Assembly (NCBI GenBank): GCA_016784735.1
Contig: JADHUC010000002.1
Location: 55,204-119,203 of the forward strand
Direction of reading: 5' to 3'
DNA: 64,000 nucleotides
From: Pirellulaceae bacterium
Lineage (GTDB): Bacteria; Planctomycetota; Planctomycetia; Pirellulales; Pirellulaceae
The stretch's first letter is position 1, and every line of letters starts with the position of its first letter. The notes below the pieces were generated by a model. The model saw only the letters and a program-made list of their open reading frames with translations, did not search any database and was not told the origin of the DNA. Both the position numbers and the translations under genes were made by a program. Of the stretch, positions 24,918-33,203 are shown piece after piece.

Positions 24918-27062
24918 ATGGTAAACCGCAATCTGATCCGAAACCTCGAAAGCGACCAGGAAATTGACAATCTGTTCCAGTCGGCAGTAGCCGAACTTGA
25001 AGATCCCGCCGATATCATCGATCTGATTGAAACCGAAACGGATTTCGACATCAACAAAATCGTCGACGGACACATAGTCCGCGTGGACGACGACTCGGTA
25101 CTTATCGACGTCGGTTTCAAGAGCGAAGGCACGGTCCCTCTGTACGAATGGGACAGCCACGAAGATCCCCCGGTTGTCGGCGACACGATCAAAGTGCTGA
25201 TCGAAGAAATGGAAGACGAATTGGGGTTTGCCGACGACCCGCACGGTATGGTCAGTCTCAGTCGGCGCAAGGCCCAGAAGCTGATCGAATGGGACAACAT
25301 CATGAAATCCGTGCAGGAAGGCCAAGTGGTCACCGGCACGGTCACGCGCAAAATCAAAGGCGGCTTGCTCGTCGACATCGGTGTCAATGTCTTCCTGCCG
25401 GCCAGCCAAGTGGACATTCGCCGCCCGTCGGATATTGGCGACTACATCGGCCGTTTCGTTCAGTGTGAAGTCCTGAAGATCGACGAGGCGCGGCGGAATA
25501 TCGTCGTCAGTCGTCGCTCGCTGATCGAAAAGCAACGCAAAGAGGATCGGGAGCGCCTGCTGGAAGAGCTGGTCCAGGGCGAGATCCGCAAGGGCGTGGT
25601 GAAGAACATCGCCGAGTTCGGGGCCTTTGTCGATCTGGGCGGGATCGACGGTTTGCTGCACATCACCGACATGAGTTGGGAACGCATCAATCATCCGTCC
25701 GAGATGGTTTCGCTGGACCAAGACATCGACGTGGTGATTCTGAACATCGACCGCGAAAAGCAAAAGATAGCGCTTGGCCTGAAACAGAAACAAGCGAACC
25801 CTTGGGACAACGTGGAGGAGAAGTACCCCGAGGGCACGACTCACGGCGGCAGTGTCGTGAACGTGATGAGCTATGGTGCGTTCGTCAAGCTGGAACCGGG
25901 TATCGAAGGCTTGGTCCACATCAGCGAGATGTCGTGGACGAAACGGATCAATCACCCCAACGAACTGGTCGGCATCGGCGACGAGATCGACGTGGTGATC
26001 CTGAGCGTCGACCGCAAGGGCCAGCAACTCTCGCTCGGCATGAAGCAGACTCAGGAAAACCCGTGGGACCGCGTAGGTGAACGATATCCGGAAGGCACCA
26101 TGGTCGAGGGCAAGGTTCGCAACTTGACCAACTACGGTGCCTTTGTCGAACTGGAAGAAGGCATCGACGGTTTACTGCACGTTTCAGACATGTCGTGGAC
26201 GCGGAAGATCAGTCACCCGAACGAAATGCTCGAGAAGAGTCAGGAAGTGAGCTGCCGCGTGCTGTCGGTGGATCAGTCTCGACGGCGGATCGCTTTGGGC
26301 CTGAAGCAGATGGACGAGGATCCGTGGTCGCACGACATTCCCAATAAGTACCAACCCGGCCAGGTCATTCGGGGTGCCGTGACGAAGATCACCAATTTCG
26401 GTGTGTTCGTCGGCCTGGAGGACGGCTTGGAGGGTCTGTTGCACATTTCGGAATTGGCCGACCACAAGGTGGAAAACCCGGAAGAGGTGGTGAAGGTCGG
26501 CGAGGAGATCGAGGTAAAGATCCTGCGCGTCGACACGGACGAACGAAAGATCGGTCTGTCGCGGAAACGGGTCGAGTGGGCCGAAGAGGACGAGGCCCAA
26601 GGAAAGACACCTCAGGAGAAAGCACCTCAGGCGGCGCTGAAAGGTGGACTGGGAGCGTCCGGTCCGCTGATCGCACCTATGCCCGCGCCTGAAGAAGTCG
26701 CACCGGCGGTTGTGGCTGACGACTCTCCAGCGGACACGAGCGACGACGCTCCGACGGACGCGGGCGACGACGCTCCGGCAGACGCGGGCGATGACGCTCC
26801 GGCAGACGCGGGCGACGACGCTCCGGCAGACGCGGGCGACGACGCTCCGGCAGACGCGGGCGACGACGCTCCGGCAGACGCGGGCGACGACGCTCCGGCA
26901 GATGCGGGCGACGATTCTCCGGCGGATGCGGGCGACGATTCTCCGGCGGATGCGGGCGACGATTCTCCGGCGGATGCGGGCGACGATTCTCCGGCGGATG
27001 CGGGCGACGACTCTCCGGCGGATGCGGGCGACGATTCTCCGGTGACCGAAAAATCAGATTAG
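24918..27062 (+). CDS. rpsA: 30S ribosomal protein S1 with acidic repeat tail
   Basis: Binds mRNA on the small ribosomal subunit and assists initiation. 714 residues from ATG 24918 (MVNRNLIRNLESDQEI); a start 25 codons upstream is possible but that part looks non-coding. Six S1 domains lie at about 44-118, 134-205, 220-290, 305-377, 392-464 and 481-552; domains 3-6 carry the classical GAFVxLxxGIxGLLHISxMSW core. The usual six-domain protein is about 560 residues. Here about 150 residues follow, ending in an 8-residue repeat of the type DDAPADAG. A strong terminator follows at 27094. Confidence 0.95.
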   Translation: MVNRNLIRNLESDQEIDNLFQSAVAELEDPADIIDLIETETDFDINKIVDGHIVRVDDDSVLIDVGFKSEGTVPLYEWDSHEDPPVVGDTIKVLIEEMEDELGFADDPHGMVSLSRRKAQKLIEWDNIMKSVQEGQVVTGTVTRKIKGGLLVDIGVNVFLPASQVDIRRPSDIGDYIGRFVQCEVLKIDEARRNIVVSRRSLIEKQRKEDRERLLEELVQGEIRKGVVKNIAEFGAFVDLGGIDGLLHITDMSWERINHPSEMVSLDQDIDVVILNIDREKQKIALGLKQKQANPWDNVEEKYPEGTTHGGSVVNVMSYGAFVKLEPGIEGLVHISEMSWTKRINHPNELVGIGDEIDVVILSVDRKGQQLSLGMKQTQENPWDRVGERYPEGTMVEGKVRNLTNYGAFVELEEGIDGLLHVSDMSWTRKISHPNEMLEKSQEVSCRVLSVDQSRRRIALGLKQMDEDPWSHDIPNKYQPGQVIRGAVTKITNFGVFVGLEDGLEGLLHISELADHKVENPEEVVKVGEEIEVKILRVDTDERKIGLSRKRVEWAEEDEAQGKTPQEKAPQAALKGGLGASGPLIAPMPAPEEVAPAVVADDSPADTSDDAPTDAGDDAPADAGDDAPADAGDDAPADAGDDAPADAGDDAPADAGDDAPADAGDDSPADAGDDSPADAGDDSPADAGDDSPADAGDDSPADAGDDSPVTEKSD
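26718..27041 (+). repeat. 24-bp tandem repeat encoding the S1 acidic tail
   Basis: Thirteen complete 24-base units and the start of a fourteenth, in frame. After the first two divergent units there are six DDAPADAG units and then five DDSPADAG units plus a terminal DDSP. Units within a block are almost identical at DNA level, so the array expanded recently in two steps. Confidence 0.95.
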
Positions 27063-27093
27063 AACGAGAACCGTTCGCCTCCCTCGCATTGAT

Positions 27094-27130
27094 GGCCCTG
27101 CTGGTTGCAACCGGCGGGGCCGTTTCTTTT
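27094..27130 (+). terminator. Rho-independent terminator of rpsA
   Basis: GGCCCTGCTGGT (from 27094) pairs with the sequence ending at 27121 (ACCGGCGGGGCC) in a stem of about 12 bp with a 4-base loop, including a few G-T pairs. It is followed by GTTTCTTTT. Confidence 0.8.
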
Positions 27131-27335
27131 GGCACTTCCGTAAGCAGACGCAAAACTGTTGTAGTTCATTGACTTGCATGCGGACTTCAGACCCAGGGCA
27201 GCGTCCGTCGATACTGTGACTGGATCGAATTGATCCACACTCTCACTGTTTGTCCCTAGTCAGGTCACGAAAGGATTGTCATGGCGCCCTTTTGCACGAG
27301 CGGGATGCTTGTGCCACCGGAAAGAATCGACGCTG

Positions 27336-28328
27336 ATGCACTTCACCCATACCGACCACGTCGCCGATTTGGACCACTTGGCCGACGACGATCACTCCGA
27401 CGATGCGGAGCCAACTTGCGAACCCGACTCGCCCAATGACGAATTGGAAGACGTTCGCCCCAAACGCCGCCGTCGGAAGTCGGACTCCTCGCCGCAATCA
27501 CCATTAGAGACCTACCTGCGAGAAATCAATGAAACGGCGCTTCTGTCTGCCGAAGACGAACAGGAGTTGGCGCGTCGCATTGCCCAGGGCGATGCCGAGG
27601 CCCGCGACCGCATGGTGCGTGCCAATCTCCGCCTGGTGGTGAACATCGCTCGCGGTTACTCGGGCAAGGGCCTGGGACTGCAGGATCTGATTGAAGAAGG
27701 CAACTTGGGATTGCTGCGCGCCGTGGAAGGCTACGACCCAACGGTGGGTACTCGCTTCAGTACCTACGCAAGCTACTGGATCAAGCAGTCGATCAAGCGT
27801 GCGCTGATCAATTCGGCAAAGACGATCCGCATTCCCGCCTACATGGTGGAACTGTTGTCGAAGTGGCGCCGTGCGAACTCGCGTCTGAGCGAGGCATTGG
27901 GGCGCACACCAACGCCCGAGGAAATCGCTCGCGTGCTGGGCTTGCCCAAGAAGAAGTTGCCGATCATCAAGAAGGCCATCCGCATCTACAATTCCACGCC
28001 CCAGACCGATCAGGCCGAAGCGGGATGGTCACTCGGCGAGATGGTCATGGACGAACGGGCCAAGACCCCCGAAGACGAATTGGTGGAAAGCGACGTGCTG
28101 AAGCACGTGATGGAGATGATCCAGCGAATGGACACCCGCGAAGCCACCGTGTTGCGCATGCGTTTTGGGCTGGAGGGCTGCGATCCCCACACGCTGAAAG
28201 AGATCGGCGAACAGTTGGGCCTGACCCGAGAACGCGTCCGACAAATCGAAACCGAGGCCCTAAAGCGCCTGGCCGATGGCCTGAAAGACCCGCGAGAACT
28301 CCGGCTGGAACGCTTCGCTCACTATTGA
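27336..28328 (+). CDS. Sigma-70 family factor, primary type
   Basis: Directs RNA polymerase to promoters. 330 residues from ATG 27336 (MHFTHTDHVADL), with GGAAAGAA about ten bases upstream. An acidic N-terminal 60 residues precede region 1.2 (SPLETYLREINETALLSAEDEQELARRI). Region 2 has RLVVNIARGYSGKGLGLQDLIEEGNLGLLRAVEG and FSTYASYWIKQSI. Region 3 has PTPEEIARVLGLP. Region 4 has LKEIGEQLGLTRERVRQIETEALKRL. The motif set is that of RpoD/SigA-like factors, but it lacks the long region 1.1/non-conserved part of large RpoD, so it may be a group 2 paralogue. It lies downstream of rpsA with its own leader. Confidence 0.9.
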   Translation: MHFTHTDHVADLDHLADDDHSDDAEPTCEPDSPNDELEDVRPKRRRRKSDSSPQSPLETYLREINETALLSAEDEQELARRIAQGDAEARDRMVRANLRLVVNIARGYSGKGLGLQDLIEEGNLGLLRAVEGYDPTVGTRFSTYASYWIKQSIKRALINSAKTIRIPAYMVELLSKWRRANSRLSEALGRTPTPEEIARVLGLPKKKLPIIKKAIRIYNSTPQTDQAEAGWSLGEMVMDERAKTPEDELVESDVLKHVMEMIQRMDTREATVLRMRFGLEGCDPHTLKEIGEQLGLTRERVRQIETEALKRLADGLKDPRELRLERFAHY

Positions 28329-28358
28329 AGTCTTCTGCCGATATGAAGATGCTCAGCG

Positions 28359-28520
28359 GTCAGCTATCAGCGGTCAGCCATCAGCCATCCGAGAGAGACC
28401 TCTCGACACTGCTCGCCGATCCCGACCGGAACGGGGCCGGCGGGAAACCGTTGGGATGCCTCGAGGAGCCTCGCGTCCTCCAAAGAACTCCAGGCTGAAA
28501 GCTGATCGCTGATAGCTGAC
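28359..28520. repeat. Inverted repeat between the sigma factor and the GNAT gene
   Basis: GTCAGCTATCAGCGGTCAGC (28359-28378) against GCTGATCGCTGATAGCTGAC (28501-28520), 19 of 20 matching, about 160 bases end to end. It lies between convergent genes. It is probably a non-autonomous palindromic element. Confidence 0.65.
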
Positions 28521-28534
28521 AGCTCCTCCCTCTT

Positions 28535-29464
28535 TCACCCCGTCTCCGGCATAAACGTCGGCATCACGATTCCGGACGGCGCCTCCCACGCGCCTCGCGC
28601 TTGAGCGAAGTGCATTTCGCAGTTTACCGCGCCCCAATCGTACATGGTTCGAACCAGTTCATCGCACTGTGACGGCACAAGCCAGACCGGTTGGCAGCCG
28701 CGGTGACGATTCAACTCGGCATGAATCAACGCAGCGGCCTGCTGCCCGCTGCGCGCAATGCCGGGGCCGAGCATGCGCATCGCCGGATGGGCAAGTGAAA
28801 CCAAGAACCCGTCCAAGCCACCTTTGTCGTCTTCCAGCACCGACACATGCCAGATCCCGTCGGGATTCTCGACGAAATGGCGATAGTCGTCTTCCCGACG
28901 GATGTGATTGATTGCCATCTCCAGATCCGCCATCACCACTACATCGTCCGGCGTCGCGTCGCGGACGTTCCCGCCGCAGGGCGGCTCGGCATCCAGCCCC
29001 TCGTCCGGCACTTTCATCGTCATGTCTTGATAGACCAAACGAGGAACGAACCCCGCTCGGTTGTACAACGAGAAGGAATCAAGATTCAGAGTACTGGATA
29101 CCAGACGCACGGGTTTGCCTTGCTGATCGGCAAAGTCGGTGATGTACTTCAGTAGCCTTCGCGCAACGCCTTGCCCGAAATAGTCCGGATGGGCGTTCAT
29201 GATCCCCAGCGAGACGTGCGTCGGCCGTGGATGGTAGAAGCACGACCCGGCCAATCGCCCCGCGTCGCAATCTTCAGCCACCACACAGCACCCAGGATCC
29301 AGTTGTTCGTACACCGAGCAGAACAACCGGGCATTGTCTTTCGGACCCGTGAAAGACGGCGGCCGACCGTGGGCCTGGTACCAGGCGTTCGTCGAATCGC
29401 AGATCAACTCGGCCACCTCGTCCCAGTCGTCCGGTCCCATAGTCCGCAGTTGAATCGCAGTCAT
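28535..29464 (-). CDS. GNAT-family N-acetyltransferase
   Basis: 309 residues from ATG 29464, with GAGGAAGG just upstream. The acetyl-CoA site appears in HPDYFGQGVARRLLKYITDFA (V/I-x-x-x-x-Q/R-x-x-G-x-G/A pattern), followed by the fold's LYNRAGFVPRL. A second half (about 170-309, RDATPDDVVVMADLEMAINH) looks like a degenerate second GNAT-like domain. The acceptor substrate is unknown. Confidence 0.8.
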   Translation of the reverse strand: MTAIQLRTMGPDDWDEVAELICDSTNAWYQAHGRPPSFTGPKDNARLFCSVYEQLDPGCCVVAEDCDAGRLAGSCFYHPRPTHVSLGIMNAHPDYFGQGVARRLLKYITDFADQQGKPVRLVSSTLNLDSFSLYNRAGFVPRLVYQDMTMKVPDEGLDAEPPCGGNVRDATPDDVVVMADLEMAINHIRREDDYRHFVENPDGIWHVSVLEDDKGGLDGFLVSLAHPAMRMLGPGIARSGQQAAALIHAELNRHRGCQPVWLVPSQCDELVRTMYDWGAVNCEMHFAQARGAWEAPSGIVMPTFMPETG

Positions 29465-29572
29465 ACCTTCCTCGATCTGTCCGAGTCAAAAGAGCGAACG
29501 ACGTACGGACACTCTCCCTAGAATTTCGTATTCGACAACAGACGCATAAACTATCGGCAGACTCGTTTAACC

Positions 29573-29660
29573 GCAGTGCCCAACGGGCCGCGCGTGGGAA
29601 TGGGCCCTTGCGTTCTCAATCCCGCCGACACGCGGGCCGTTGGCCCTGCGGTTAAACGAA
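29573..29660. repeat. CGTTTAACC-family element
   Basis: Ends TCGTTTAACCGCAG (29573-29586) and CTGCGGTTAAACGA (29647-29660) are perfect inverted repeats. Inside, CCAACGGGCC and GCGCGTG face CACGCGGGCCGTTGG. It lies in the 460-base spacer 29465-29925 ahead of tRNA-His; the rest of that spacer shows nothing recognisable. Confidence 0.85.
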
Positions 29661-29925
29661 TTCATGCGTCTCCTCTCGAGTGTTCCGAATCCCCGGATGC
29701 CCTGGCTTTGACAAACGGACGGAAATAGAACCCCGTAGAGCGGAATGGCATTCCGTCTTACGCCTGCGGGTCGGCTAGCTTCATGCTTTCCGCTTGCCTA
29801 CGTCGCTGGACCACGGTACCAGCCCAATGGGTCGTGTCAACCACGCTGGTCCGTCGACCGCCACCCCATCCCACCGGTCATTGACCGTTTTTCGGATCAG
29901 GACTAAATTAGATTGATTCGGATGT

Positions 29926-30000
29926 GGTGGATGTAGCTCAGTTGGTTAGAGCATTGGATTGTGGTTCCAAGGGTCGGGGGTTCAAATCCCCTCATCCACC
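29926..30000 (+). tRNA. tRNA-His (anticodon GTG)
   Basis: The acceptor GGTGGATG pairs with CATCCACC over 8 bp, including the extra G-1:C73 pair unique to tRNA-His. The anticodon stem TTGGA/TCCAA encloses TTGTGGT, anticodon GTG. The T-arm has GGTTCAAATCC. CCA is not encoded. An integrase-like remnant lies directly against its 3' end on the other strand. Confidence 0.95.
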
Positions 30001-30423
30001 CTCGACTTTACTCGTTGATTCTGAACGACTTGTGGCTGTTTGCTGCGAGTCATAATCACACCGGCCTTGTGGCCAATCTTGGATATGATGCGGCCAGCGT
30101 CGCCAGCTATCGGGATCGCGGCAAACATCGTTGCACGCATCCAGCATCCGCTCGAATTCCTCCAGCGTCAGCGGCCTTCCCTTCAGCGTTTCGTCGGTGT
30201 CCACTTCGATCATCTCGAATTCGCACCGGCCCAGGAGCCAACGCATCGGATTTCTTCGCGTCAAGCGAATTCCCTCGTGTCGCTTCTGTGCATCCCTCTC
30301 CCGCGCCCAACCTCGGGACGTGTCAATCATCGTGTTCGAGGTCGATCGTGCGGTGGGCGTTCGCTCTGTTGAGATCCCGCGAATCTCGCCCAGAAGATGT
30401 TGCACGGGCGTTGGGGGGGGCAA
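30001..30423 (-). pseudogene. Remnant of a tyrosine recombinase/integrase next to tRNA-His
   Basis: The minus-strand frame contains RRNPMRWLLGRCEFEMIEVD and then GRPLTLEEFERMLDACNDVC followed by DPDSWRRW. This resembles the start of the catalytic domain of planctomycete phage-type integrases (LTLEEFERML... SWRRLLRGL). After WRRW the similarity stops and the frame runs into the tRNA, so the whole catalytic core with its Arg-His-Arg-Tyr residues is missing. The upstream part is also eroded. A broken integrase abutting a tRNA is the usual scar of a lost integrative element. No attachment-site duplicate was found. Confidence 0.55.
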
Positions 30424-30476
30424 TGCGCGGAATCAGGGCTGGGCTTAATTGCCACCTTGCCCATGTAGAGTTCTTG

Positions 30477-30510
30477 CAGGGAATAACAACCAACTGGCAG
30501 TTATTCCCTG
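30477..30510. repeat. Hairpin with 11-bp stem
   Basis: CAGGGAATAAC (30477-30487) and GTTATTCCCTG (30500-30510) pair perfectly across a 12-base loop. It lies between the integrase remnant and the toxin-antitoxin promoter. It could be a terminator-like stem or a recombination-site relic. Confidence 0.55.
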
Positions 30511-30577
30511 TTATCACTGGGTTAATAATATAGTTCGGGCCGAAGTCCCGCGCGGTTTCGCGGAATCGTTGCCGTCA

Positions 30578-30607
30578 TTGAGTGGTCATCGGTCGGGCTG
30601 GTATAAT
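30578..30607 (+). promoter_or_regulatory. Promoter of the toxin-antitoxin pair
   Basis: TTGAGT (30578-30583), an 18-base spacer and a consensus TATAAT (30602-30607). A GGAGG at 30614-30618 and the antitoxin ATG at 30627 follow at once, so the leader would be short. Confidence 0.6.
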
Positions 30608-30626
30608 TCGCGGTGGAGGTGTTGCC

Positions 30627-30878
30627 ATGACAACGTACGAAACGTTGCTTGCGGACGCGACCCGCTTGCCGGTTGCGGATCGGATTCAGTTGATTGACGA
30701 GATCTGGGACACGTTGCCTACTGATTCCCTGCCGCCACTAAGTGACGAGTGGGGCGCGGAGATTCACAGACGCTCGGCCGAGTACGATGCTGGTTCGGCC
30801 GAAACAGTGTCCTGGGAGCAGGTGAAGGCCGAGGCGCTGCGCCGAGTGGGAATGGCGGTTCCGGATGCCACCCATTGA
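30627..30878 (+). CDS. Addiction-module antitoxin (RelB/CHP02574-like)
   Basis: 83 residues from ATG 30627, with GGAGG eight bases upstream. The sequence TYETLLADATRLPVADRIQLIDEIWDTLP and later LSDEWGAEIHRRSAEYDAGS is typical of the small antitoxins that pair with ParE/RelE toxins in planctomycetes and cyanobacteria. The helical N-terminus would give dimerisation and DNA binding and the C-terminus would cap the toxin. It overlaps the toxin start by 14 bases, as expected for translational coupling. Confidence 0.85.
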   Translation: MTTYETLLADATRLPVADRIQLIDEIWDTLPTDSLPPLSDEWGAEIHRRSAEYDAGSAETVSWEQVKAEALRRVGMAVPDATH

Positions 30879-31329
30879 CTATCTTCCCGGCGCACGCCGC
30901 GATTTCGACGAGTCGTTTGACTGGTACGCCGAAGGAAGCGCGCAGGCTGCTGTGCGATTTGCGGCGGCCGTGGATGCGGCACTGGAGAGGGTTGCCGCGA
31001 ATCCAGCCCAATTTGCGAGCCCAGACGGTGTACATCGAGAGTGCCCGATCAAGAAGTTTCCCTTTCGCATCGTCTACCGACTCGTCGACAAGGGGGTGCT
31101 GGTCGTTGCGATTTACGACCCGGATCACAACTTCACTGCTCTCACGGCACAAATGGATTTGGAGACCGCTGAAAAACTACAGCGAGACCTCGCAGACATC
31201 ATCGCGAAGAAACGCCAAAACGCTGACTATCAGTATCGACCACAACTCTACGATTCTAGCCTGATTCCCACTGGACGAATCACGGGGATTAACAACAACG
31301 GTGCGGTACGTCCCGGTCGGGGCAACTAA
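30865..31329 (+). CDS. ParE/RelE-like toxin with an aberrant C-terminal extension
   Basis: 154 residues, against about 95-105 for the family. Residues 1-90 match ParE-type toxins (IDYLPGARRDFDESFDWYAE, LERVAANPAQFASP, ECPIKKFPFRIVYRLVDKGV, LVVAIYDPDH). The normal end, a short strand with an HxxRxPxYW-like motif, is missing. Instead the chain continues FTALTAQMDLETAEKLQRDL and about 45 more residues of no recognised family, ending in low-complexity NNNGAV. This looks like a rearrangement that joined the toxin to a piece of another gene. Activity is uncertain. Confidence 0.7.
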   Translation: MPPIDYLPGARRDFDESFDWYAEGSAQAAVRFAAAVDAALERVAANPAQFASPDGVHRECPIKKFPFRIVYRLVDKGVLVVAIYDPDHNFTALTAQMDLETAEKLQRDLADIIAKKRQNADYQYRPQLYDSSLIPTGRITGINNNGAVRPGRGN

Positions 31330-31589
31330 CTAGCGTTCTCTTCCAAGGAAGAGAGGCTCCCTCGCACTGAGTTGATCAATGGCTCCTCCTTCTTCATCGT
31401 TTGGTCCTTCCCGTCTCGATTGGCCTTCGAGGCTCGATACTCCATCCAGGCTTGAATGTGTCCCGCGTGGTTCTTGCTACCATGCCACTCCCACCTTACC
31501 ATTTACCTGCCTTGTTGCCGCAAACCACCGGACACAGAGCTCCGTGTGAACGGCACGCCCTTTTTCACGTTTTAATCCAGGAGAGCGAT

Positions 31590-32945
31590 ATGACCCACTC
31601 CCAGAAGAATCCCTCGCGCCGCCGATTCCTCCGACAGACCTCTGCGGCGGCCTTCAGCACGGCGGTGCTCGGCAGCGTGACACCAGCGGTCCATGCGGCC
31701 GAGGACAACACCATCCGCCTGGCGCTGATCGGTTGTGGTGGCCGCGGCACAGGTGCGGTTCGCGACGCGCTTTCGGTGCAGAACGAAGGCCCAGTCCAGC
31801 TTTACGCCATGGCTGATCTGGACAAGAAGAATATCGATTCCCGCTACAAGACGCTCGAGCGACAATTCTCCGTCCAGATGGACGTGCCGGAGGACCGTCG
31901 CTTCGTCGGTTTTGACGCCTACAAGAAGGCCATCGACTCCCTGCGCCCCGGTGATGTGGCGATGTGCACCACGCGGGCTTACATCCGGCCGCTCCACGTC
32001 GAGTACGCGGTCAAGAAAGGCATCAATGTCTTCATGGAAAAGCCCTTCGCATCGGATCCGGGTAACCTGCAGCGATTGCTCCGCGCCGGCGAAGAAGCCG
32101 AGGAAAAGAACCTGAAAATCGCTGCTGGGCTGCAATGCCGTCACTCGCCCGCCCGCATCGAGCTGATCAAGCGGATTCGCGATGGGGCTATGGGCGACAT
32201 CACACTGCTCCGAGCCAACCGGCTCGGAGGCGGCGGTTGGTTGCGCAATCAGGGCGACAGATCCAATATCTTGATGGAACAACTGAAGTTCGCCCGGATT
32301 CACTTGTTCTGGATAGGGTCAGGTCACATGGTCGACTACCTGATCCATCAGATCGACGAGTGCTGCTGGATCAAGGACGGCTGGCCCGTATCCTGCCGGG
32401 GCCTCGGCGGTCGGGTACCCGGCAGCACCGACTGTGGACAGAACATAGACATCTATTCGATGGAGTACACCTTTGCCGACGGCACCAAGGCGTTCTGTGG
32501 TTTTCGTCGCATCGCGAATACCGAAAAGGACTTCGCCACCTACATCCACGGCACCAAGTCCGCCGCACAGTTCTCCGGCAACGTGCACAAAGCGACGGTC
32601 CACATGTTCAACGACCAACGGATCAACGCGGACAACATCGCCTGGACGCCAACGGCCGATGAGTACAGCCCTTGGCAGTACGAATGGAACGACTTAATCC
32701 ACAGTATCCGCAACGACCTGGCGCACAACGAGTGCAAACGGGCCGCCTACTCCGACTTGACCACCTTGATGGGCCGCGCCGCTTGCCACACGGGCCAGAC
32801 GGTCACCTGGGACCAGATCTTCGCTTCGGACTTCAAGTTCTGCGACTACCTGGACGATCTGGACTACGACAGCCCGGTGCCGGTCAAAGCCGACGAGAAC
32901 GGCCAGTTCGAAGTCCCCGTGCCGGGCAAGTGGAAAGAAGTTTGA
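31590..32945 (+). CDS. Tat-exported Gfo/Idh/MocA-family oxidoreductase
   Basis: 451 residues from ATG 31590, preceded by CAGGAGAG. It opens with a twin-arginine signal (SRRRFLRQTSAAAFSTAVLG, cleavage near AVHAAED). The Rossmann motif is IRLALIGCGGRGTGAV and the family's EKP appears in KKGINVFMEKPFASD. Members are NAD(P)-dependent sugar or cyclitol dehydrogenases; the exported planctomycete versions are numerous and their substrates mostly unknown. A heparinase-like protein follows on the same strand, so a joint role in polysaccharide use is plausible but unproven. Confidence 0.9.
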   Translation: MTHSQKNPSRRRFLRQTSAAAFSTAVLGSVTPAVHAAEDNTIRLALIGCGGRGTGAVRDALSVQNEGPVQLYAMADLDKKNIDSRYKTLERQFSVQMDVPEDRRFVGFDAYKKAIDSLRPGDVAMCTTRAYIRPLHVEYAVKKGINVFMEKPFASDPGNLQRLLRAGEEAEEKNLKIAAGLQCRHSPARIELIKRIRDGAMGDITLLRANRLGGGGWLRNQGDRSNILMEQLKFARIHLFWIGSGHMVDYLIHQIDECCWIKDGWPVSCRGLGGRVPGSTDCGQNIDIYSMEYTFADGTKAFCGFRRIANTEKDFATYIHGTKSAAQFSGNVHKATVHMFNDQRINADNIAWTPTADEYSPWQYEWNDLIHSIRNDLAHNECKRAAYSDLTTLMGRAACHTGQTVTWDQIFASDFKFCDYLDDLDYDSPVPVKADENGQFEVPVPGKWKEV

Positions 32946-32949
32946 TTGA

Positions 32950-33142
32950 ACCCCAACGTTGCATATTCCTTTGGTACGATGGCCTTCCAAGGCCGTCGAT
33001 TACGGCATGAGACCGCGATTGGCGTCCTGTAGCCACATCTCACGTAACGTGGAATTTGCCGACAAGGCCCAACTTGGCGTTTCGCATGGAAAAAGACGGC
33101 CTTGGAAGGCCATCTTACTTTGTTTTTCTGCAACGTTGGGGT
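32950..33142. repeat. 193-bp MITE-like element
   Basis: Terminal inverted repeats ACCCCAACGTTGCA (32950-32963) and TGCAACGTTGGGGT (33129-33142) are perfect. Internal arms GATGGCCTTCCAAGGCCGTC (32978-32997) and GACGGCCTTGGAAGGCCATC (33095-33114) are also perfect. It begins right after the oxidoreductase stop and ends about 60 bases before the heparinase-like start. Confidence 0.85.
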
Positions 33143-33203
33143 GAAGCCTTGTTTTCCAAACGACTTGCGGCAGATTCGCCGTCATATGCGATTGGAGATC
33201 ACA

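Noticed and set aside
24783..26027. 414-codon minus-strand open frame
   Set aside because: Antisense of ribosomal protein S1.
26677..27153. Arg/Pro-rich repeat frame on the minus strand and the 24-bp repeat as a possible CRISPR
   Set aside because: The repeat is contiguous with no spacers and encodes the S1 tail in frame; the minus frame is its shadow.
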